From Psoroptes ovis (lineage: Eukaryota; Arthropoda; Arachnida; Sarcoptiformes; Psoroptidae), in NCBI GenBank assembly GCA_002943765.1, contig PQWQ01000010.1, forward strand, positions 1,118,501-1,182,500: a DNA stretch of 64,000 bases. The letters run 5' to 3'. The translations under genes and the position numbers were made by a program. Shown here one piece after another: positions 34,977 to 48,306 of this stretch; the first letter of the stretch is position 1; each line of letters starts with the position of its first letter. The notes beneath the pieces are model-generated. The model saw only the letters and a list, made by a program, of their open reading frames with translations. It had not been told where the DNA came from and searched no databases.

Positions 34977-37900
34977 ATGTATAATAATTCATTTACATCA
35001 CAACTACAAACACCACCACCACCACCACCAGTATCAACATCATTGTCGTCAGCAATGAATTCTCAATCATCATTCGTTAATAGTGGTCAATATCCTCTAA
35101 ATAATAATAATAATAATGTTCAACAATATCAACAGCAACAACCAATGCATCCATATCCATCGCAACCAAAACAAATGAATCAACAACAACAACAATATGG
35201 CAATCCTTCTTTTCAACAACAACAACAGTCACCACCATCAATAATGATGAACCATCATCAACAACAGCAGCAATCGAATTTTAATATTCAATCACAATAT
35301 TCAAATCAACAACAGCAGATACCACAACAACAACAACAATTTAATAATAATATTCATCATCATTATAATCAATCACAACCGCAACAACAACAATATGGTA
35401 GTGTTGATCAATTAACACAAAAAATGGGCTCAATGTCTGTTAATCAAGGATGGAATCAAATGTTTAATAGGTCAGAAGCTGTAAATTTATTGGCCGAAAA
35501 AGATATCTATACAAAAGCTGTACAGCAAAAAATTCAACAATCAAATAGTCAACAACAACAGCAACAAAAACGTGATTTAAGCTGTGATAAAGATGTAATG
35601 CGTTGTACGTTGAAGAAAATACCTGAAACAGCATCATTGTTACAAAAATCACGATTACCATTAGGTATTTTGTTACATCCGTTCAAAGATGATCCAAACA
35701 TTCCTCTCATTCAGAATTCAATCATTGTACGCTGCCGATCTTGTCGTACATATATCAATCCATATGTACGTTTATTAGATCAAAAACGTTGGCAATGTAA
35801 TCTTTGTCATCGTATCAATGAAGTTCCCGAAGAATTTATTTATGATTATCAAAGTCGTCATCATATTGATATAATGACCAGACCAGAATTGAATCATGGA
35901 TCAATTGAATTTGTTGCAAGTGTTGAATACATGGTTAGACCACCACAACCAGCTATCTATTTATTTGTATTTGAATGTACAGCATCGGCTGTACAATTAG
36001 GTTATATTCGTCATTTTGCATCAGCATTATTATCATCATTAGACCAAATACCTGGTGATTCACGAACATTGATTGGTTTTATTGCATTTGATTCAAAATT
36101 ACATTTCTTTAATTTAAATGAAGACCGTCCAGTTCATATGATTATGCCTGATATTCATGGTTTGTATTAGAATTGATTTTATTCATTTTGTTGATTCTAA
36201 TCCTCATTCTAATTCTTTTGCAGATGTATTTTTACCACATGCTGATTGTTTATTGGTGAAATTTCATTCATGTAGAGATAAAATTGAATATTTCCTTCGT
36301 GAAACTCTATCAAATTTTCCATTTGATTCAATGAATAATAATGAACAAAAAATAGCTGATCATCAATCAGCATTAGGTCCAGCATTGCAAGTAGCATTCA
36401 AATTGATATCGCCTACAGGTGGACGAATTACATTGATACAGACTAGTCTACCAAATGCAGGTAATCTATCGGATGGTTGTATACTACAAAATCGTGAAGA
36501 TCCCAATCAACGTACTATTAATTCAAGTCAATCAAATCAAGCATTAACACCATTATTGAATCCGGCTACAGATTTTTTCAAAAAATTAGCCCTGGAATGC
36601 TCAGAACATCAAATTACTGTTGATTTATTTAACTTATCGCCTTCATTCTCTGATTTAGCCACTGTTGCTGCAATATCTAAATATAGTGGTGGATCTATCA
36701 AATATTATGGTAATTCAAGTAGTGCTGGTCAAATGAATCCATCAGCCATGAAAACAATGTTGATAAAATTCGAAGAAGACATGAAACATTATTTAACACG
36801 ATCGATTGGTTTTGAAGCTGTAATGCGTTTGCGTTCAACACGTGGTATCAATATCCATACCTTTCATGGCAATTTCTTTGTACGTTCAACTGATTTGATT
36901 GTATTGCCTAATCTGAATCCAGATTCAGCGTATGGTATACAATTGAGTATATCGGAAGATTTAAGAGATTTCAATCAAATATGTTTTCAAGCTGCATTAT
37001 TATATACAAATTCAAATGGTGAACGTCGTATACGTGTACATACGATTGCCTTACCAATTGTATCCGATTTAACCGATATAATTTCATCAGCTGACCAAGA
37101 GGCAATCATATCATTATTGGCAAAAATGGCTGTCGATCGATCATGTCAATCATCGATACAAGATGCATGTGAAGCATTGATCAATGCAAATATTGATATT
37201 ATTAGTACATTCAGTCTAATACACACACCACCTTATCCTGGTTTATTTATCTCATCTCATTTACGTTTATTACCATTATTTACATTAGCACTATTGAAAC
37301 ATGTATGTATTTCAATCAATTCTTATCATTGTTTGATTTCAATTTGAATTTTCTCTTCCAAATAATTTAGACTGCATTTCGTTTGGGTATTTCGACACGT
37401 ATTGATGAACGGATACATGCCTTTGAACAAATGAAATCGATGCCATTGAAATATATTATATTATATATCTATCCAAATTTATACCCATTACATTATCAAT
37501 TTGATTCGAAAAAATCACAACCCTTACCATTGCAATTATCATTTGCAAACATTGATCGTGATGGTGTTTATCTATTAGATACATATGATCATTTATTTGT
37601 CTATGTTTGTAAATCAGTACATCCTAAATTTTTATCTGATGTATTCAATGTAACGCAATGGTCACAAATACCGGATGAAGGTGATCAACAACCACAGCAA
37701 CACCAACAACAACAATTGACACCATCGATTGCAATGATGACAAGACCACCACCACCACCGCCACCAATGAATAATAATTTACAACAGCCAAATGCAAATA
37801 ATTCACACACACAAATGAATGGTTTCATACCGAATCAAATTCAAAATAATAGTAATCATGTTATTAGCAATAATGCTGATGATGATCCACCATCAACATC

Positions 37901-38296
37901 GACCGATGCTAGTAAAAATAGTAATGACCAATCATTATCTTCGAACAATCAAAATATTGATGATAAATCGAATGATCTATCATCACCGAAACATCGAAAA
38001 AAATCATCATTAATCACATTACCATTATTGGATAATGCAACATCACAAAATATTCATGATTTCATTGAAAAATTGATTAATGATCGTCCATTTAAACCTA
38101 ATTTTCATATATTAAGGTGAGTGAATTTCATTTCGATTCTAAATATCTTAAATTCTGATAAATTTCATTTCTCGATTACAGAGAAGACAGCCGTTTGCGG
38201 TATTCATTTCTACAATACATGTATGATGATCGTAATGAATCGGCTTTCAGTTATTATGAATTTTTACAACATTTGCAACAAAATTTGGAAAAATAA
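34977..38296 (+). CDS. SEC24: SEC24 (A/B type), COPII coat cargo-adaptor subunit
   Basis: Four exons, 34977-36159, 36224-37302, 37371-38116 and 38182-38296, join in phase to 1040 residues. SEC24 pairs with SEC23 in the inner COPII coat at ER exit sites and binds cargo signals. The N-terminal 185 residues are Gln/Pro/Asn-rich. The zinc finger is Cys253/Cys256 (RCRSCRTYINPYVRLLDQ) and Cys274/Cys277 (WQCNLCHRINEVPEEF). The trunk begins EYMVRPPQPAIYLFVFE, followed by the beta-sandwich, helical and gelsolin-like regions, ending AFSYYEFLQHLQQ as in A/B-type proteins. Low-complexity sequence rich in Gln, Pro, Asn and Ser (about residues 858-980) is inserted in the gelsolin-like domain, between VFNVTQWSQIP and HDFIEKLINDRPF. 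The real ATG is at 34977; the frame is open further upstream without an ATG. Confidence 0.96.
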
Positions 38297-38576
38297 TATA
38301 AATTTGCAGTGAAATTTTAGAACGATGATCCTTTTATAAATATTCTTCTTTTTTTTTTACTAAATTAATTAATGTAATACTTGAAACAATAACAACAACA
38401 ACAAACAATGAGCAATTTTTCAATTCAAACACTCGAAATTCAAGATTAATTTTTTCCTAAAATTTTTCAAAATCGATTTCATAATATAAATATATTTATA
38501 TTTGTGTGTTATATTTATAAGATTTTATTAATTGAATGAATAATTAAAAAAAGAAATTAATGAATTGATATAACTT

Positions 38577-38594
38577 TTTATTTTGGTTTTTATT
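38577..38594 (-). terminator. Candidate poly(A) signals of SNRPD3
   Basis: Two minus-strand AATAAA hexamers, at 38577-38582 and 38589-38594, about 150-170 bases past the SNRPD3 stop. SEC24 converges here, with 449 bases between stops. Confidence 0.5.
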
Positions 38595-38745
38595 TTTCCA
38601 AATCTGTTTTAAAAATAATGAAACAAATTAGAATTTTTCATATTTTTGTTATTTTGAATCATCATACATTAATTGATGATTATTCGATGCCGATAAACGT
38701 ACAAAATGTTGATGATAATTTAATACGAATGGAATGATTTGATGG

Positions 38746-39185
38746 CTAACGTCGTTGAATGATTGGTGTACGAGCAATTGTTGATGCTCTACCACGACCT
38801 CTTGCAACTGTTAAGAAAAATAAATGAAAATGATTATCAAATTATGAAATTTTAATTCAAAATTTTCCAAACCTTGTGCACGTAATATGGCCGATTTTCC
38901 ACGATTAGCCGTATTACCACCTTTGACCATTTTCTTAAACATCGGAGCATTCTTCAACATATCGGGCAATATTAGAAAACGTATTTTCGAACCACGAATG
39001 AAAACATTTTCCAATTGTGCAACACGACCATCACGATATGTGACAGTAATGTTTGACATTTGACAATTCATATTATCTTCAGCTTCGACCAATTTTCCAC
39101 GATAAACTTCACCCATAATTGTTTCACATGTGATTATGTGACCTTCAGCTTCATGTAGAACTTTGATTGGTACACCGATTGACAT
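38746..39185 (-). CDS. SNRPD3: SmD3, core spliceosomal Sm protein
   Basis: Two exons, 39185-38873 and 38807-38746, join as CAA G|TT GCA to 124 residues. The start MSIGVPIKVLHEAEGHI, the Sm1 motif (TCETIMGEVYRGKLVEAEDN) and the Sm2 motif (FIRGSKIRFLILPDMLKNAP) are nearly identical to human SmD3. SmD3 is one of seven proteins in the Sm ring that binds the Sm site of U1, U2, U4 and U5 snRNAs. The C-terminal tail keeps only a short RGRGR tract, the site of symmetric arginine dimethylation, and ends RTPIIQRR instead of the longer human RG-rich tail. Confidence 0.97.
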
Positions 39186-41479
39186 TTTATTTTGTTTTTC
39201 AATGAAAAATCAAATCAATCAAAAAAATATGAATCAAAATTAATTAAAAATTGCGGCAAAAAAAAAAATTTTCAAACGATCAGATGTTTGAACAAAGCAA
39301 TGCTCTTTTAATTGCGGCAAACCTATGCTGTCGAAATGGAAATTCAAAAATCAACATCAATCGAAATAGTCGAAATTTAAAAGACAATTTTTCGTTACGC
39401 GCATAAACAAAGGAAAAACAAATGATGATTTTCAAATTTTTGATGGCCTAAAATCAATGAAAAATCCATGAATTGTATCATTCTTAAACCGCTGACACCA
39501 CATTTCATTCATTCATTTCCGTATTTCCCTTTTTCACTTGAAAAAATAGCAGAAACAGCGAAAATCAGAATCAAAACAATCAGATGTCAAAATCTGATCC
39601 ATATTTTCAGTTATCGATCCATTATCGATAATGATAATTGATCATTTTCAATACAAATTTTACCAACCGCATCAACACTGTCATTGCTGCTCCATTTTCT
39701 CCAAATTGCTTCAACTACTGATCATGTAAGAATCAGAAAGAGAAATCCGATTAATTCAAATGCAATAAAATCAATGTAATTTGTTCAATACATGATTCAA
39801 ACATGAACAAAAATTAGTTTTGTTTCTTTGAAACAAAATCATTAAAAGTTTAATTTTTCCAACAATCAATTATCTCATTGTATTGAATAGAAATTCTGGA
39901 AGAAAATCATCTGGAAACAACGAAGACAACATAATGTCATTATTGTCATAGTCATCATTAAATGATCATTGTGTTTGTTATTGATTTTCAATAAATAGAA
40001 CAATAAATGAAAATTTGAAATGAAAATGTCAAAATTTTCCATAGAATCATTGTAATCATCATGGTTAAATAATAAAAATTAAATTATTTAAGACCAAAAC
40101 AAAATCAATTAAAAATAATGTTTGATCATGTATAATTAAACCACAAATTCGTTGGAAATCAACGAATGTAATTCAAATTGCATTAGTCTCGCATTATCAC
40201 CAAGATAATTCTGAAAAAAAACAAGGTTTGCACCCAGAAAAATTTAAAATCTTTTGAATCTTACTAGACCAATCTATCCATCCATTTTTCAGCAGCCATC
40301 ATCATTCAGACCCTAACCAACCTCATCATTTGATTAGTTTGATTCAAATGTCTTGTCGTGATGTCTGGAAGAATCTATTCCCAAGAATAAATTGTAAAAA
40401 CTTTTCCAAGGAAGAAAAAATGAAACTTAATTTTATGGTTGAATTACTTCGTTTATTCGTAAGAAAACAAGAGAAAATCTGTGAATTTTGATGCATTTTG
40501 CATTGTTAGCCACACGAATTTATGGATACATTTGAGTAAATGTCAAAATGTCAATTCGATTTACCGTCGCTTAAATGTTGCATGCAAATAAGACATCAAA
40601 ATATCTAACAAGTCAAAGATGATTGAATAATTCAAATACCGGTTCAAATGTTTCATACGTTTGATATTAAATTCATGGAAGATTCACAACCAAAATTATC
40701 TTCGAAAAAATTTCATTCATCGATTAATTATTTGAATAATTAGCTAAATCAATAATTGAAATCGATTATTTACTGGAAAAGTAAAGTGCAAAGTGATAAT
40801 CAATTATAATGAATTAATGATATTATTATCAAGAAATTACAAATGGAAAAAAAAATTTGAAGGTCAATTCTATGGAATATTTTCATTTTGCATAAAGGTA
40901 AATTGTTTGTTCAATATTTTTATTCCGATAATTACGTATGAATATTTTGTGAGAATATATTAGTGAAATATAGGTGCAAAATGTGATGTTTTTCATTTGA
41001 AAATTTTCATTTATTATTACATTTATATTTACATTTCTTCCGAATTTTTTTTTTATTGCAGAAATCGTTGATTATTGATTAATCAATTTGACGTTGTACA
41101 AACACACAAATATTACCTTATTATCAAATGGTTTTTTTTTCGGCTACGAATTTTTTGACATTTTTTTCTACGAATGATTAATGTCATTATTATTGGCAAT
41201 AGGAAATACATCGGTGAAGGGAAAATGTGAACATTTTTTCATTTAAAAAATTATGGAAAAAAATTTGGGCAAAATGTTTCATGTTAAACACACATTTAAG
41301 GACAATTTTTTCTTTGAAACATGCAAAATTCATCCGTACAAAAATATTCCTACACGATAATCGAATAATTTACATGTAAGTTTGCTTAAATTTTTTATTT
41401 GAAGAATTTATTTGCAAAATTTCAAATGTCAAACACGTATGTTTATACGGTTTTATCTGTGCTGATATTCTCTTATTAA

Positions 41480-41753
41480 TGACGTATTGCTACGTCAATT
41501 TTTACACAGTGTTTTTACACAGTTTGCCGGCTTATTCTGAATAGCACCGAATTCATTCTAATGACCGATTCAACGACATTAATTTTTTATTTTCGACTGA
41601 TTTTATACAATCAGCCATTATATTTTCTCTTTGATGTCATATTTTACAACATTTAAATTCTCATATATAGAGAGTATATAAAATCAAGCATTTTGTGCGT
41701 GGTGGTATTTGAAGCATTGAAAATTGGGTTTTTCGGTCGAATGGGAATCATAT
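41480..41753 (+). promoter_or_regulatory. Candidate slo promoter and untranslated first exon
   Basis: An inverted pair of CRE half-site-like elements, TGACGTA (41480-41486) and TACGTCA (41491-41497), is followed by tandem TTTTTACACAGT copies (41499, 41512) and TATATAAAA at 41675-41683. A strong splice donor, GTAAGTG, follows at 41754. This is the order expected for promoter, short untranslated exon and donor about 6.5 kb before the slo ATG. The link to slo is inference. Confidence 0.35.
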
Positions 41754-42277
41754 GTAAGTGTGTATGAAATTATAATTCATTCATTTAGAAATGAAAACAA
41801 AAATTGATAAAAGCAAATAGAATGAATGAATAAATTGAACGCATACAAGAATTGAAGAATTTTCCGAAACAAACAAATGAATGAATAAAATGAAATAATA
41901 ATAATAATTTCACCTTTTAACTTAAAGGTTCTTTTTGAATATCTATCTATCTATACAATTTTTTTTTTTTTTTTGTTCAAAGTGAATATATGATGCACTT
42001 ATCAGACTAAAAACTCCAATATTCAATGTATGTATTCGATGACTTTAATGTGTATTCTATTCATTTATCATCATCATCATCGTTTATATAGAAGAAAATC
42101 ATCATTTTTTCATCGTAGAAAAAAAAAAGAATCGCATAGAAAATAAATGTGAAAAAAAATGTAAATATTGAGAATATAGAATTTATCTTCATTTCATTCA
42201 TATATATATATCCACTACCAAGTAGCGATGAATTTAATGAAAGTGAAAATTTGCTAAGAAAAATATAGAAGAATATT

Positions 42278-42312
42278 GAAGAAGAAGAAGAAGAAGAAGA
42301 AGAAGAAGAAGA
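42278..42312 (+). repeat. GAA microsatellite, about 12 units
   Basis: An uninterrupted GAA tract. On the opposite strand it gives a poly-Ser open frame (42061-42414) that I regard as an artefact. Confidence 0.85.
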
Positions 42313-43300
42313 ACATAGAAAGAATATCAAGAATAATAGCGTTTGTTGAAGAATATTGAAGAGCATCGAAAGAATAGTCTTAAAATTTTTATATATAATT
42401 TTACAAACAAACAATTACAATTTTATGTATTATTTTCCATTTATTTGATAAATGATAAATTTTCCAAGCATGATGTATGTGAAATATTCATTGAAATATA
42501 TACAACAAGAATCAAACAACAAACAAAACACGACCAAGATACGACGATCCAATATATTCATCGATTCGAAACACAACTGAATTCAAACAATTCTTGAATT
42601 CTTGAATGAAAGAATCTTCTTTTTTTTTGTTTTTGTTTTTTTTTCATTATTTGATATTTTGAAATTTTCTTATAAAATCAATGAAAATTGATTGCGATTG
42701 AAACACAATTCATTCTCTGCTCTATTCAATATCTAAAATTATAATTTGTTCATGATCATTTGATCTGATCATCATCATCATCATCATCAACAATATCATC
42801 GATGATTGAAGCAAAAAAAACAATTCAAGAATTGATTTTAATTTTATTGTGATTGTTTTTCATGTTCCATTTATTCATTTATTATTAATTATTAGTGAAA
42901 ATATGAGAAAAAATAAAATAATTTGCTCATTCAATTATTGATTGTTATTGAGCTGTTTGTTTGTGTGTTTGTTTGTTTGTTTGCTGATCGATAATAATAA
43001 TTCTTGAATTATTATTAATCTATTTTCTGTGCATATTATTTTCTGTTGTGAAATAAATTTTGTATGAATCAACAATGTCAAGTTTGATTCAAGATTCACA
43101 TTCAAATAATTTCAAGTGATATGAATAATCAAAGTGATTTGAACCTCATCAACTATTCACTATGAATTCTTCATGAATTTGTGATTTGTAATCTATCCAA
43201 TTCGATTGTGTTTTTTTTTTTTTTTTTTTTTTGATTAATTTTGAATTAATTTTTGACCTATGAAAAACATAAAGATAAATAATGAAAATGACTTAGTGAT

Positions 43301-43331
<31 letters not shown>
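43301..43331 (+). repeat. ATC microsatellite, about 10 units
   Basis: An uninterrupted ATC tract in the slo upstream region. It is one of many shorter copies throughout the window. Confidence 0.85.
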
Positions 43332-46300
43332 GAGAAATACAATTTTCAATGAATGAAACTTGAATCATTCATTCATTCATCATTCAAAATTATCATCGGT
43401 CAAAATCAGATTTATCAAAGGTACGTAAATTGAAATTGTTTCAACAAGAGATTTTTACACAAAGAATAACAATGATTTTGTTATTCATTTCTCGAAATTA
43501 TTCTGTGTTTTATTCGACAAAATTCATGAATAAATTTTCATTCATTTAGTCAAATTGTTTTAATTTTCATTAGTTTCTAAAATCAAAAATATTCGACAAA
43601 ATCAAAATCACAATCATCATTGACCTCATTGTGTTGTACAAAGAATAATAAATAAATAATTGTACTCGATAATAAGAATTAGAAATGAACAGAAAAAATA
43701 TCAATAAACGATGGTCGAGGTCAATAATGACGTATAATAATAATTGTAAATAATAAAGATGATGATAATTACCATTATAATAATAATAATAATTATATTA
43801 ATTATTATTTTTGATTATTTTTAGAAAAATTCATTTTTTTCCATTCATTCATTTTATTCTTCTTAATAGATGATGATTCTTGACAAATTATTTCTTTTAC
43901 GATAAAGGAAAAAAAAAAGAAAGAAAATAGAAACCAATGACAATGACATTTGTTCATCAGTTTATTTGCCAAAGAGATGTGGAAACATTCATAGATTTAT
44001 TTTTTCAAAATTGAAACAATTTGAGAAATATCATTTATGATCATCTGAAATCTATGATAAATGTTCGTAAAATTTTACGATTAAACAAAACCAATCAATG
44101 GAAATCAAATTGTTTCAATCATATCTTATGTTTCTTAGTAATAATCATTTTGAATGATTGTTGATTGACACGGCATCTTCATTTGATTGATTGATTTCCA
44201 CAAGTTACAATCGATTCCAATGTTCGATTGAATAATATGTTTGGTGTAATTTGTTATTTCGATCAGTTTTAATATTTGTTTGTTCGATTTGTCTATTTTC
44301 ATTTTGCAAATAATAAATAAAGTAATTTATTGATATTTTGTTGTTGTCGTTATTGTTTGAAAGCAAATAATCAAAATAGATTTAATTAATTGAACTCAAC
44401 AGAATCGATGATCACATGGTTTGTTTGTTTTAATAATAATATGAATTGTTTGTTGATTATTGTTATTGAATGTTGAAAAACATGATGAAAACAAACAAAC
44501 AAACAACATTATTCAATTAATTTAAACAAATATCATCGAATAGAGAAAACAATCATGAAAATCAATTAATCAATTTGTATATTGTACACATAGAAAATGG
44601 TAGCATTTTTATATAAATTCATACAAATCGACATCTTGAATTGAATCATTGGATAAACAAATTGAATAAACAATGAATGAATGAATGAATTATGGAATGT
44701 AAAATGTTACAAGAAAAAAAAGCTTTTTTTTGTCAAGTTTTTACAAGCATAATCATCAAAATCTTATTAATAATATAATATCTTAACTCTTTGAACACTT
44801 ATAAATAAGGAATTTTAATTGTTTTTCTTCCATTCATATTTCATACAATGTGAAATACTCGGAGAAAAAAAATTATAATTAAATTGCCCAAAATCAATTA
44901 CAAATTCATTCAAATTAAATACAAATCATTTCAATTAATTTCAAATCAATTTCAAATCAAATCATTTCAAATTATTGAGCTTCTTCAATTTCTTTGCATT
45001 CAATCGATTTTGATTGAAAAAATTTCAATCAATTCTCGAATAATTACACAATTTTCAATGCAACTCTTTTGATTTTTTTTCGGGCAAACTTCCCATCCAA
45101 ATTTCCTATACAAACTCTCTCTCTCTCTCAAATAATCCTTTCGATTCGATCTGATTCATGCAAAAAAATTCATTTTCCAATTATAAAATTTTATAATCAC
45201 AAAACATTTAGATATTTTCGAATACATTTTGATACAATACATTTTTTATTTAATCATTATTTCAAATCTTCACCATTTTGTACTTAGAAATTATTATCAT
45301 TTGTATTATTTTTAAGCATCATTTTATGCCATTATTATTCGCATCGTAAATTGTTCATATTGCTCGTATTGTTCATTCATATTCATTCAGATATCGTGAT
45401 TGTATTGTTCAGATTTTTAATAATTATTAATAATTTTTCCATATATTCATAATATTCTTGAATTTGTTATTTTTATGTTTTTAGGTTTTATGTTATTTTT
45501 CTTCCATTTTTTTTCGAGCTAGAAATTGAAAAAAAACAAAATAATAATCATTTCAAATACAAAAGATTAAAATGATGATGAAGATACAAAATAATATATG
45601 AGAAAATGAAAATTTATTATTTCTTTGTATTTTTTTTATTTTTATATTTTACCGAATAAATTTCTCCATATATTTTTCTTATGTATGCATTGTCTTATTG
45701 TATTGTATTGTTTCTCATAAGAAATATGTGTATTTTCTCAAGTATTTTCCTATCTGTGCTGCTGCTGCTGCTGCTGGTGTTGTCGGTGTTGTTGTTGTTT
45801 ATTTATTTATTTTTGGATAATTTTATTTCAAAATTTTATTTATTTTTATTTTTATATTTTCTCTTCTTTCTTTCTTTCTTTCTTCTTCGACAATAATTTA
45901 TTTTCTTAGAATTTTTATTTGATTTTTGTTTTATTTTTATTTTGTTCCTCGCTCCATGTTTTTGGTGTATCTTGATGTATTTTTATGTGTATGTATTTAT
46001 AAATAAATAAATTCAAATGAATGAATCTATTAGATACAAGTATCTATGATATAAATGTACATTTACACAACAGATACATGAGGATGTACTATTTGAAGAC
46101 TATACATTCTAAGGCTATACATTTGTTTGAAGAGACTTTTACTATCAATTCTTCTTGAAAACAATTCTCGCATTTGTTTTCCTTAGTGTGTATTTTCCTG
46201 TGTTTATTAATATCATCATCATCATCATCATCTTCATTATTATTATTGGCATTTTCTCTATTATTATTATCACTCACTTATAATTCTTGTTCATTTTTGA

Positions 46301-48306
46301 ATTGATATTCTCATTGCTTATTATTTTCACCATTATTATTATTGATATTTTTGGTCGTCTTAGTCGTTTTTGTATCATAAATAAAACATGTGTTATTTTT
46401 CAGAGTCGTGATTGTATTTTAGGGTGCTTGTATTGAATGTTTGTATGATTCTCATTGTTAATTTTCAAGAATCAATCTTTTCAATTTATCAAGAATTTTT
46501 CCCTATGATAAAATAAGATATTTTTTGAAAAAATAAAAATCCACACATTTTCGTGTAATTTATAATTGGATTTGAATGTATTATTCAATTTATTGTATAA
46601 TGTGATGAAAAAATGTGATGAAATTTAATTTATTCAAATGGTATTATTTTATAACTTGGATTATTTATTTTTTTGGGATTTTAGGTATCAATATTTCGGT
46701 ATTGATGATATCCATAATAATAATAAAAAAAATCTTTTCACCGAAATTTAATCTATTTATTTATTTATGAATTGAAAATATAGACAAAAAAAAAGTACAC
46801 ATAAATAATGTATTGGATCGTACATTAAACAAGAAAACAAAAGAAAAAGAATTTCAATCAATATTAATTTGAAATATTTTATCTTTGATATTCATTTCTT
46901 ATACAGATTCAATCAATTTCAATTGTAATTATTTGTATTAGTAATAGATATAAGAGATTAAATCTTATTTTTATTTCTATTCTTATTTTTTGAATCAAAT
47001 TTTTCTTTTGTTTTCAAAGATTAAATTTAATTGAAATTGAAATTAAGATATTAAATAATTCATTTGGATATATCAAAGAATTTATATTGACAAATGAAAA
47101 CCTTGATTTTTAAGGATTACATTCAATGAATTATCGATTGAAATAGTTACACAAATATAAACTATTAAATATCATTATTAAAAGCCATGAAAATGTGACA
47201 AACAATGTAAATGTAACAATGAAAAATGAATTTTCGAGACAATTCATTCTGTTTATTATTATTATATTATTTTGACAGGTTAATGAAAAATGAATTTCTC
47301 CGAATGAACATTGGTGAAAAATTCTCTTTGTACCATAAAATTTCTTAACAAAATTCTTGGTATTAATATTCTATTTGACATTCCATAATGTTTTAATGGG
47401 AATTTTTGTATAAGAGGATTCAGTAACGAAAGTGTCAATGATTATGACAATGACGATGATAATTTTCCATGATACAAATTCATTAATTTTCATTATTTTT
47501 TTCCTTTTTTCTTTAATATTTTTGACAGGTTAATACGATATTATATGTCTCAGAAAAAAATTCTTGTTAATATTAGATTATACAACAATGATCGATTCAA
47601 TTCAAACAAATGGCAAAATTTGAACAGATCAAATCAAAACATATCGACATTGAAATTATATCTACATCAATCATTAGCCCATGATTAATCATTGATTGAC
47701 ATCAGATGAATAGCCGAAAAAATTAGCCTGCATTGTATATCTTTGAATAGCTTTAAAATATATCGAAATAACAATTAAAATCTTTTTGGAACAAAAAATA
47801 TCATCGATAATGCATTGAATTGGTTGTGAACATTTTTACTGTAAATTAATGAAAATAAATTTCATTGAGGATCAATGATTAATGAATAAACGGGTTAAAT
47901 TTAATTATGATCAAAATACAAAAGATTATTATCATCACTCTTAATAAATTTATTGAAATTGAATCAAATCATTGGCATTTAGACTTATAGAGATTTCAAG
48001 AGCTTTCGAATATAAATTCTTTTTGAATAATTTTTCAAAATTTTGAACAACCAATATACATCTATTAATGGGTTAAGAAACCTTTTTTTTCCTGTTAAAA
48101 TATTTCGAAAAATTCACATTTCTCATTCGAGATTTTTTCTGTTCAATAATCATAATCGAAATGTATTGAAATATTGCATATACGTCATGTTCTTTTGAAA
48201 GATTATACATCTAAATATTCATTCATTTTAATATTATTTTCATTGTTATTATCATCATTTGTATTCATCATAATTATCATCAAGAAGTAAAGTAACCATA
48301 AAAAAA

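Larger units (their letters stand above)
39186..48306. other. 9.1 kb non-coding region upstream of slowpoke
   Basis: No frame here looks like a protein. It is AT-rich with GAA repeats (42278-42312), ATC repeats (43301-43331), CT repeats (45117-45130), poly-T near 43211-43232 and CTTT repeats (45869-45890). The element TTTTGACAGGTTAAT occurs twice, near 47270 and 47520, and each copy looks like a 3' splice site. It most likely contains slo control sequence and untranslated first exons. A candidate promoter at 41480-41753 is listed separately. Confidence 0.5.

Noticed and set aside
42061..42414. Serine-run frame on the minus strand
   Set aside because: Artefact of the GAA microsatellite; no start context or homology.
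45681..45896. 71-codon hydrophobic plus-strand frame
   Set aside because: Composed of CTG and CTTT simple repeats and poly-T; no conserved feature.
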